Part shown: one piece after another, positions 1 through 5,358 of the stretch | How the letters are laid out: each line of letters opens with the position of its first letter | Numbering within the stretch: the first letter of the stretch is position 1 | Assembly (NCBI GenBank): GCA_023653245.1 | Contig: JAMNXK010000194.1 | Coordinates: 1-5,358 of the forward strand | Source: Tagaea sp. | Lineage (GTDB): Bacteria; Pseudomonadota; Alphaproteobacteria; CACIAM-22H2 | Length of the DNA: 5,358 bases | Direction: 5' to 3' | Program-made: the position numbers and the translations under genes | The notes under the pieces: generated by a model | The model's input: only the letters and a program-made list of their open reading frames with translations | The model's database searches: none | What the model was told of the DNA's origin: nothing

Positions 1-121
1 CCAGGTCCGCAAGCGCCCCGCGCGCATGGGCCGCAACCCGGCGACGGGCGAAGCGATCAAGATCAAGGCGTCGAAGAAGGTCGCGTTCCGCGCCGCCAAG
101 GATCTCAAGGAAGCCGTCTAA
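1..121 (+). CDS. hup: HU-family DNA-binding protein, C-terminal fragment
   Basis: This is the last 39 residues of an HU/IHF-family histone-like protein; the rest lies left of the window (the first whole codon begins at base 2, the stop TAA is 119-121). HU dimers bend and compact DNA in the nucleoid by inserting two beta-arms into the minor groove. The fragment shows the arm tip GRNPATG, whose proline is the residue that intercalates between base pairs in known HU structures. It then shows the lysine-rich return strand (IKIKASKKVAF) and the closing helix (RAAKDLKEAV), matching the usual end of roughly 90-residue HU proteins. The NPATG tip and the alanine/lysine tail favour HU over IHF, but the subunit type cannot be decided from this piece. 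A strong terminator follows within 30 bases, so the gene probably ends its own transcript and is not co-transcribed with the restriction gene downstream. Confidence 0.93.
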   Translation, partial: QVRKRPARMGRNPATGEAIKIKASKKVAFRAAKDLKEAV

Positions 122-127
122 GGCTTT

Positions 128-148
128 CTTCCCCGCTTCGGCGGGAAG
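128..148 (+). other. UUCG-capped hairpin after HU stop
   Basis: Bases 132-136 (CCCGC) pair with 141-145 (GCGGG) around a TTCG tetraloop. After a one-base bulge (C131), 128-130 (CTT) pair with 146-148 (AAG). C(UUCG)G loops are very stable in RNA. There is no T-run directly after it, so by itself it is more likely a 3'-end-stabilising or pausing hairpin than a terminator. It sits 7 bases beyond the HU stop codon, directly before the terminator hairpin. The structure is read by eye; folding energy was not calculated. Confidence 0.6.
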
Positions 149-150
149 CG

Positions 151-186
151 AAGCGCGGGGACGCGTCGCCGTCCCCGCGCTTTTTC
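151..186 (+). terminator. Rho-independent terminator of the HU gene
   Basis: A perfect 13-bp stem is visible: 151-163 (AAGCGCGGGGACG) pairs with 170-182 (CGTCCCCGCGCTT) around the 6-base loop CGTCGC. The stem is GC-rich and ends in a run of five T (181-185), continuing as CTTTG. This is the classic form of an intrinsic terminator, 30 bases beyond the HU stop codon. It should insulate the restriction-modification gene from HU transcription. Confidence 0.9.
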
Positions 187-199
187 TTTGCGCTATCGC

Positions 200-235
200 G
201 AAACGTTTCCGAGGTTGAGTTCCATCGATCGATCG
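200..235. other. Two 10-bp palindromes upstream of the R-M gene
   Basis: Two perfect palindromes lie in the gap before the restriction-modification gene: GAAACGTTTC at 200-209 and CGATCGATCG at 226-235, with centres 26 bases apart. They fall where a promoter or operator would be expected. No convincing -35/-10 pair could be picked out by eye, so the transcription start is unknown. Either may be a regulator site, a methylation-sensitive site (the second contains two GATC), or chance in GC-rich DNA. Confidence 0.3.
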
Positions 236-264
236 TGCCACGGTAGCGCGGCGCGATGCGACGT

Positions 265-270
265 GAAGGG
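265..270 (+). promoter_or_regulatory. Ribosome binding site supporting the TTG start at 279
   Basis: GAAGGG lies 8 bases before TTG 279-281, a normal Shine-Dalgarno distance with purine-rich complementarity to the 16S rRNA 3' end. The reading frame has a TGA stop at 264-266, so translation cannot begin further upstream. The nearest ATG (256-258) is in another frame. Together these choose TTG 279 as the start. Confidence 0.65.
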
Positions 271-278
271 ACCATCAA

Positions 279-3200
279 TTGAGTCTCGGCGGGCTATTCA
301 CCCAAGACTATCTGCGGCGGGGAATCGTTGAAGACTCCGATTGGACCGCCGTGTCGGACGGCGAGTTCGATGCGTTCCGTACGGCCTGCCGGAAAGTGTT
401 TTACGGCTTGAAGCCGGCGAGCAAGCTCAACGAGACCCAAACCGAAGACGACATCATCTATCCGGTTCTCGCCGCCCTCGACTGGCCTCGCGAATGCTGG
501 ATCGCGCAAAGCTCGACCGAGGCGAAGGGTCGCGCGAACGTCCCCGACTTGCTGCTTTTCCCCGATGCGAAGGCGCGCGCCGAAGCCAAGAATGCGGCCA
601 CCGACGCCGCGCGCTATCGCCACGGCATAGCGATCGCGGAGAACAAGGCCTGGGGCGTGCCGCTGGACCGCCAGCCTTCGACGAAGGGCAAACGAGACGA
701 GGTCCCGTCCACTCAGATTCTCCGCTACCTGAACGGTGCCGACGTCGCGTCGGACGGCAAGGTCCTGTGGGGGATGCTGACCAATGGCCGCCATTGGAGG
801 CTCTATTGGCAGCGCGCGCGGTCTCGCGCCGAGGATTTCGTCGAAATCGATCTCGCCCTTTTGCTGGGTGTGCCCGGCGCCGAGCCCGACCTGTTCGCGC
901 CGCCGCAGAGCGAGCACGCGCATTGGCTCAAGGTCTTTTACGTGCTGTTCCGCCGCGCGGCGTTCCTTGCAGGCGATTCCGGCAAGCCCTTCCACGCGCG
1001 CGCGATCGCGGAGGGGAAGCGCTGGGAAGCCCAAGTCGCGCAGAACCTATCCGAACTTGTGTTTGGCTCGGTGTTCCGCGAATTGGTCCGTGGATTGGCG
1101 GCCGGCGATCCGGCCCGCCCCGACCCCGCGCCGCCCGCCTATTTCGACGAGTTGCGAAACTCGGCGCTGATCTTGCTCTACCGGCTCTTGTTCGTGCTCT
1201 ACGCCGAAGACCGGAACCTGCTGCCGGTGCGCAGCCGAAAATACGACGACTACGCGCTGCGCAAACTGCGCGACGGCGTCGCAAAGCGTATCGACGACGG
1301 CGACACCTTCTCCGACCGTCAGAGTCGCTATTACGCGAGCGTCAAAGATCTATTCAAGGCCATCGACAAGGGCGATGCCTCGCTGGAAGTGCCGCCCTAC
1401 AACGGCGGCCTGTTCGATCCGGCGGAGGCGCCGCTGCTCGACCGCGCCGCCGTGTCCGACGCCGTGTTCGCCAAAGTGCTCGATGCGCTGTCCCGGATCG
1501 CGGCGGACGGGCGGCGCCTGTCGATCAACTACCGCGATCTTTCCGTCCAACAGCTGGGCTCGATCTACGAGCGGCTGCTCGAATACGACGTCGCCTTGCG
1601 CGACGGCATCATCGAAGTCGTACCCAACGTGTTCGCGCGCAAAGGCAGCGGCAGCTACTACACGCCCGACGAACTCGTCGGCTTGATCGTGGACCGCGCC
1701 GTCGGGCCGCTCATCGAAGAGCGCCTGGCCGCCTTCAAGGCTGCCGCCGCGAAGCTCGCCAAGGATCGTCGGCCGATACGCGAGCGGCTCAAGGAACTGA
1801 CCGCGCTCGACCCAGCGATGGGCATCCTGGAGCTCAAGATTTGCGATCCCGCGATGGGGTCGGGGCATTTCCTGGTGTCGCTGGTCGACTATCTCGCCGA
1901 CCGCGTGCTGGTCGCGATGGCCGACGCGCGCGCGGCGGTCGCCTGGGCGGAGGAAGACGCGCCCTATACGTCGCCCTTGGTCGCGGCCTTGGCCGCCATC
2001 CGCGAGAACATCCGCAAGCAAGCGAAGGAAGGCGGCTGGGCGGTCGCCGATTCGCAGCTCGAAGACCGGCTTCTGGTGCGGCGGATGATCCTCAAGCGCT
2101 GCGTCTACGGCGTGGATCGCAATCCGATGGCGGTGGAACTCGCCAAGGTCGCGCTGTGGCTGCACACCTTCACGGTGGGGGCACCGCTCTCGTTCCTCGA
2201 CCATCATCTGCGCTGCGGCAACAGCCTGTTCGGCGAATTGGTGCGACCGGTCGAAGACGAACTCGCCAAACGCAAGGCCATGTTCCTTCTGCATCCATTG
2301 CGACGCGCCAAGGATTCGGCGCAAAGCATGACCGAGATCGAGCGTCTGACTGACGCCGATCTGGCCGAAGTCCGGCAATCGGCATCGATCTTCGCCGAGA
2401 TCGAAACGCGCACCCGGCCGCTCGCTTCGTTCTTGTCCTTCGTCCATGCGCTGCGCTGGCTCGATCGACAGGACATGGCATCGCGCCAAGCGATCGACGC
2501 CTTTTATGGCGGCATCTTCGGCGATCCCATCTTGATCGCAACGGGAGAGATCGAGCCTACCGCCCCGCCGGAACGTAAACCCGAGGCGCTTGTGGAGTTC
2601 CATGGTGCAGTCCGGCCAACGAGCAAGACAAAGAAGTCGGTTGATGGGACCGAGGTCTTTCGCGCTTTTTTGGCGCTACTTGCCGACGCGCGCGTGCTGG
2701 TCGCCGAGGAGCGCTTCCTGCATTGGCAGGTCGCCTTTCCCGGCGTGTGGGACCAGTGGGAGAGCGTGGAGCCCACCGGCGGATTCGATGCCGTGATCGG
2801 CAACCCGCCCTGGGACCGGATGAAATTGCAGGAGGTCGAGTGGTTCGCCGCCAGGCGGCCCGAAATCGCCCTCGCGCAGAAGGCGGCTGACCGCAAGAAG
2901 ATGATCGCGGCGTTGGAGAAATCTGGCGATCCGCTTTGGGCGGACTACACCCGGGCCAAGACTCGTGCGGAGGCGGCTGTGACGGTCGCGCGCGGTTGTG
3001 GGCTGTATCCGCTGCTGTCAGGCGGCGATCTCAATCTCTATCCGTTGTTCGTCGAACGCGCGCTCGCATTGTTGAAGCCGGAGGGGATCGAGGGATTGTT
3101 GGTCCCCTCGGGCATCGCCTCGGATAAATCCTCGGCGCCGTTCTTCCGCTCGATTTCGACGTCGGGGAGGCTGGCGGCCCTATTCGATTTCGAAAATCGG

Positions 3201-4460
3201 CGGCCCGAGGACGAGTCGTTTTTCCCGGACGTGGATTCACGGTTCAAGTTCGTGGCGTTCGTCGCGGGCGGATTGGCGCGAAAGTTTCCGCAAACCCTAT
3301 GCGGCTTTTACTTGAACGCCATAGCCGACCTCAAGGACCCGGAGCGCTGCTTCCCCCTTGCGCCGGCCGATTTCCGGACGGTGAATCCGAATACGGGGAC
3401 GGCGCCGGTGTTCCGGACGCGGCGCGACGCCAAACTCACGACTGAAATCTATCGCCGCGTCCCCGTTCTGGTGGACCGCAGCGCCGGCGAGGCCCGATCG
3501 CTCTATCCCGTCGAGTACTCGTCGATGTTCCACATGACCAACGATTCAGGCCTGTTCCGGACGGCCGCCGAGTTAGACAAGATGGGGTGCTACAAGGTCG
3601 CAGGCGCGCGGTATCGCAAGGGAGCGGAAGAGTACTTGCCGTTGATGGTCGGGCGTTCGATCCATCAATTCGATCATCGCTTCTCCAGCGTCGAGGAGAA
3701 GCCCGATAATTTGCATAATCCGGCTGCAAGCGACAGGTCGACTGACAAAGAAAAAACTGACCCGAGTTTCGTACCAACGCCGCAGTATTGGGTGTCCGAG
3801 AAAGAGGTGAGCTGGCCGCGAGACCTTGCTTGGGCGTTGGCATTTAGAGACATTACGAATCCTACAAACGCTCGAACCTTTATCAGCGCGATCGTTCCAA
3901 GATCACCCTGCGGCAACAAGCTGCCGCTATTGATGCCCAGTAGCTTCAAGTCCAGCGATACTACATTCGGGTCATACAGGGTGTTCGCTTCACTGCTATG
4001 CGCGAACTTCAACTCAATAGTGTTTGATTTTATAACTCGCGTGAAAATGCATGGCACCTCTATGAATTTGTATATCGCCGAGCAATTACCGGTAATCGCC
4101 CCCGACTCCTACGCCCGCAAGTTCGGAAAGAAGGCCGCGTCCGATCTGATAAAGGCGGAAGTACTGAAGCTCACCTACGTTTCGACCGACATGGCGCCCT
4201 TCGCGCGCGACATGGGCTATGAGGGAACGCCCTACCCGTGGGACCCTGAAGCGAGACGGCATTCGCGCGCACGGCTCGATGCGCTCTATTTCCATCTCTA
4301 CGGCGTCTCGGAAGACGACGCCGCTTACGTTCTTGAAGCCTTTCCGATCGTACAGCGGGAGGACGTGGAAGAGACCGGGCGCTTCCTCACCAAGGAACTG
4401 GTACTTGGCTATTTCCGCGCCTTCGCCGCCGGCGACACGGTCTCCAAGATCGCGGTCTGA
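279..4460 (+). CDS. Single-chain type IIG-like restriction enzyme / N6-adenine DNA methyltransferase (Eco57I-type)
   Basis: A 1393-residue protein predicted to methylate adenine at its target site with S-adenosylmethionine and to cut unmodified foreign DNA. Residues 1-190 form a PD-(D/E)XK nuclease of the HsdR-N/RecB kind: E56 in TEDDII, P89-D90, E121-N122-K123, then Q146-x3-Y150, followed by the family-like WGMLTNGRHWRLYW (164-177). Residues 210-450 are a helical linker with LYAEDRNLLP and YNGGLF. The methyltransferase spans about 455-950: SYYTPDELV (motif X type), motif I DPAMGSGHF (523-531), YGVDRNPMAVELAK (610-623), GNSLFG (647-652), catalytic motif IV NPPW (842-845), and LLKPEGIEGLLVPSG. 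Residues about 1060-1290 look like the target-recognition domain, with IHQFDHRF (1128-1135), FRDITNPTNARTFI and GNKLPLL. A family-typical tail (LDALYFHLYG) closes it. It is longer than Eco57I or MmeI (roughly 900-1000). No helicase, S subunit or BREX/DISARM partner adjoins it, so type IIG is preferred over PglX or DrmMI. Target sequence is unknown. The start is TTG, set by the ribosome site and an upstream stop. GC drops to about 46% within the recognition region (3841-4080). Confidence 0.88.
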   Translation: MSLGGLFTQDYLRRGIVEDSDWTAVSDGEFDAFRTACRKVFYGLKPASKLNETQTEDDIIYPVLAALDWPRECWIAQSSTEAKGRANVPDLLLFPDAKARAEAKNAATDAARYRHGIAIAENKAWGVPLDRQPSTKGKRDEVPSTQILRYLNGADVASDGKVLWGMLTNGRHWRLYWQRARSRAEDFVEIDLALLLGVPGAEPDLFAPPQSEHAHWLKVFYVLFRRAAFLAGDSGKPFHARAIAEGKRWEAQVAQNLSELVFGSVFRELVRGLAAGDPARPDPAPPAYFDELRNSALILLYRLLFVLYAEDRNLLPVRSRKYDDYALRKLRDGVAKRIDDGDTFSDRQSRYYASVKDLFKAIDKGDASLEVPPYNGGLFDPAEAPLLDRAAVSDAVFAKVLDALSRIAADGRRLSINYRDLSVQQLGSIYERLLEYDVALRDGIIEVVPNVFARKGSGSYYTPDELVGLIVDRAVGPLIEERLAAFKAAAAKLAKDRRPIRERLKELTALDPAMGILELKICDPAMGSGHFLVSLVDYLADRVLVAMADARAAVAWAEEDAPYTSPLVAALAAIRENIRKQAKEGGWAVADSQLEDRLLVRRMILKRCVYGVDRNPMAVELAKVALWLHTFTVGAPLSFLDHHLRCGNSLFGELVRPVEDELAKRKAMFLLHPLRRAKDSAQSMTEIERLTDADLAEVRQSASIFAEIETRTRPLASFLSFVHALRWLDRQDMASRQAIDAFYGGIFGDPILIATGEIEPTAPPERKPEALVEFHGAVRPTSKTKKSVDGTEVFRAFLALLADARVLVAEERFLHWQVAFPGVWDQWESVEPTGGFDAVIGNPPWDRMKLQEVEWFAARRPEIALAQKAADRKKMIAALEKSGDPLWADYTRAKTRAEAAVTVARGCGLYPLLSGGDLNLYPLFVERALALLKPEGIEGLLVPSGIASDKSSAPFFRSISTSGRLAALFDFENRRPEDESFFPDVDSRFKFVAFVAGGLARKFPQTLCGFYLNAIADLKDPERCFPLAPADFRTVNPNTGTAPVFRTRRDAKLTTEIYRRVPVLVDRSAGEARSLYPVEYSSMFHMTNDSGLFRTAAELDKMGCYKVAGARYRKGAEEYLPLMVGRSIHQFDHRFSSVEEKPDNLHNPAASDRSTDKEKTDPSFVPTPQYWVSEKEVSWPRDLAWALAFRDITNPTNARTFISAIVPRSPCGNKLPLLMPSSFKSSDTTFGSYRVFASLLCANFNSIVFDFITRVKMHGTSMNLYIAEQLPVIAPDSYARKFGKKAASDLIKAEVLKLTYVSTDMAPFARDMGYEGTPYPWDPEARRHSRARLDALYFHLYGVSEDDAAYVLEAFPIVQREDVEETGRFLTKELVLGYFRAFAAGDTVSKIAV

Positions 4461-4501
4461 GGCCCTTCTCCGCCGCGCGTTGTGGCGCCGTCGGCGTGCT
4501 T

Positions 4502-4534
4502 GGCCTCATGGTTCGACAAGCTCACCATGAGGCC
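4502..4534. repeat. Short inverted repeat (dispersed-repeat type) between convergent genes
   Basis: A perfect 11-bp inverted repeat: 4502-4512 (GGCCTCATGGT) and 4524-4534 (ACCATGAGGCC) flank the 11-base loop TCGACAAGCTC. The core GGTTCGACAAGCTCACCATGA (from 4511) is a sequence I recall as a recurring intergenic element in alphaproteobacterial genomes, often seen as spurious GELVEP or VSLSNH peptides; this is from memory and was not searched. It occurs once here. It lies 41 bases after the restriction gene and contains the oxygenase stop codon, so its hairpin could end or buffer transcription from both sides. Confidence 0.7.
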
Positions 4535-5358
4535 CATTTCTTGGCGTCACTCCGCCGCGCGCGCCGGCGACCGGGCCCGTGGCGCGGATCTCGCTCTCGC
4601 CGTGTTGCGCGAGCAGCGCCTTCAGCATGTCGCGCATGATCAGCCCCGGCCGGTCCGAGGGCATGTGGAACTCGATCCCCGACGCGCGGTCGAGCGATAC
4701 GTCCCACTCGGTCGATTCCAGAATGTCCTTGTCCTCGCCCGTGATCTTGCGGTCGAAGGCGATCGCGTCCTCGGCCTTCACCTCGGCCTCGGTGTCGTTG
4801 CGATAGACCCATTGGCAGATCTGGCTGTTGCGATCGTCGATGGGTGTGGCGATCGTCACGATCGAATGGCGCGTGCCCGAGGGATAGGCGATGTGCAGTT
4901 TGCGCGCGAAGGGCATGAACCAGCTCGCGGTCATATGCCGCTCGGTGCGCTCGGCCGCCACCCCGGTGATGCGCGCGGCGTCGCCGCGATTGACCACCGG
5001 GGCCACGGTGCGTGCGACGAACCCCCAGGGTTTCTCCTCGATCTGCGACTTCGCCGGATCGGGCTGTTCCTGATCGCCGAACGTCGCGCGATGCACGAAG
5101 GAGAAATGCGCCCAGTCGAACGAGTTCTCCATCACCCGCAATCCCGCCGCCGCCCAGGGCTCGTAGAATTGATGGATGGTGCGAAAGCCGGGCGCGTCGT
5201 GCTCCTCGAATTCGGGGATGTCGAACAAGGGCTCGTCGAGCGCCACCCAGACATAGCCGTAGCGTTCGGCCGCGCGGAAGGATTTCACGCCGAACTTCAC
5301 CGCCCGGTTCGGGTCCTTGGCTTGCGGGATGCGCTTGCACGCCCCCGCGCCGTCATAG
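4506..5358 (-). CDS. Rieske non-heme iron oxygenase, alpha subunit (5'-truncated by window edge)
   Basis: The reading frame is open to the right edge (last whole codon at 5357-5355) and gives 283 residues; the true start lies outside the window, so the GTG at 5300 is not the start. These proteins accept electrons from a reductase or ferredoxin and oxygenate or demethylate aromatic or other ring substrates in the cytoplasm. The fragment opens with YDGAGACKRIPQ, the strand just after the second Rieske CxxH pair, so the cluster ligands themselves are off-window. The catalytic domain shows ENSFDWAHFSFVH (fragment residues 77-89), giving the bridging D81 and iron ligands H84 and H89. The likely third ligand is D209 in GEDKDILES. 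This resembles the VanA / dicamba monooxygenase / TsaM type of about 340-350 residues; the substrate cannot be told. The last eight residues (PHGELVEP) are encoded by the inverted repeat at 4502-4534, so the native C-terminus may have been replaced. Confidence 0.88.
   Translation of the reverse strand, partial: YDGAGACKRIPQAKDPNRAVKFGVKSFRAAERYGYVWVALDEPLFDIPEFEEHDAPGFRTIHQFYEPWAAAGLRVMENSFDWAHFSFVHRATFGDQEQPDPAKSQIEEKPWGFVARTVAPVVNRGDAARITGVAAERTERHMTASWFMPFARKLHIAYPSGTRHSIVTIATPIDDRNSQICQWVYRNDTEAEVKAEDAIAFDRKITGEDKDILESTEWDVSLDRASGIEFHMPSDRPGLIMRDMLKALLAQHGESEIRATGPVAGARGGVTPRNGPHGELVEP

Noticed and set aside
183..278. Promoter hexamers TTGCGC (188-193) or TTGAGT (215-220).
   Set aside because: Neither has a credible -10 element at 16-18 bases, so no promoter is called.
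341..2353. A 670-residue open frame on the + strand inside the restriction gene.
   Set aside because: It is extremely rich in arginine, alanine and glycine, shows no domain, and lies fully inside a frame with clear catalytic motifs. It is a shadow produced by GC-rich codon use.
1350..2603. A 417-residue antisense open frame.
   Set aside because: It mirrors the coding frame with strong third-position GC, which removes antisense stops. Its translation is rich in H, D, R and Q without any recognisable fold, so it is a shadow.
279..4460. Reading the gene as PglX of BREX or DrmMI of DISARM.
   Set aside because: The methyltransferase parts are similar, but an N-terminal PD-(D/E)XK-QxxxY nuclease is present and neither side carries the partner genes of those systems. 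Genes beyond the window could change this.
4461..4501. Terminator of the restriction gene in the short gap.
   Set aside because: Only 4-bp stems such as CGCC/GGCG are found and there is no T-run. The inverted repeat at 4502-4534 is the better candidate for ending transcription.
5298..5300. GTG as the start of the oxygenase.
   Set aside because: The same frame stays open to the window edge and encodes YDGAGACKRIPQ, the conserved end of the Rieske domain, so the gene begins outside the window.
4522..5340. A 272-residue minus-strand frame overlapping the oxygenase.
   Set aside because: It is arginine/histidine-rich and lacks motifs, while the other minus frame carries the Rieske oxygenase iron site; it is a shadow.

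Overview
The window looks like chromosomal DNA from a GC-rich Proteobacterium, most likely an alphaproteobacterium. This rests on roughly 60-73% GC in hand-counted coding lines outside one GC-poor patch, the style of the HU C-terminus at the left edge, and a short inverted repeat at 4502-4534 of a type I recall from alphaproteobacterial genomes. Genus cannot be set from this window.

Layout, left to right. Bases 1-121 are the 3' end of an HU-family nucleoid protein gene on the + strand. It is followed by two tandem hairpins, the second a strong intrinsic terminator (151-186). A 157-base gap (122-278) holds those hairpins, two 10-base palindromes and a ribosome binding site. Bases 279-4460 (+) are one 1393-residue protein that fills most of the window. 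It joins an N-terminal PD-(D/E)XK nuclease, a gamma-type N6-adenine DNA methyltransferase and a C-terminal target-recognition region, which is the layout of a single-chain type IIG (Eco57I-like) restriction-modification enzyme. Bases 4506-5358 (-) are the 3' portion of a Rieske non-heme iron ring-hydroxylating oxygenase alpha subunit, running off the right edge. The two large genes converge, and a perfect 11-bp inverted repeat lies where they meet and supplies the last codons of the oxygenase.

How the genes relate. HU and the oxygenase look like ordinary chromosomal genes with no functional link to the restriction-modification gene. The latter stands alone between them: there is no separate methyltransferase, specificity subunit, helicase, controller protein or BREX/DISARM partner in the window. 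It should therefore act by itself in defence against foreign DNA, marking and cutting through one polypeptide. I found no evidence of a wholly new multi-gene system. The best leads are the intact nuclease motif set in an unusually long single-chain enzyme, a GC-poor patch confined to its recognition region (a possible specificity swap), and the repeat that rewrites the oxygenase tail.
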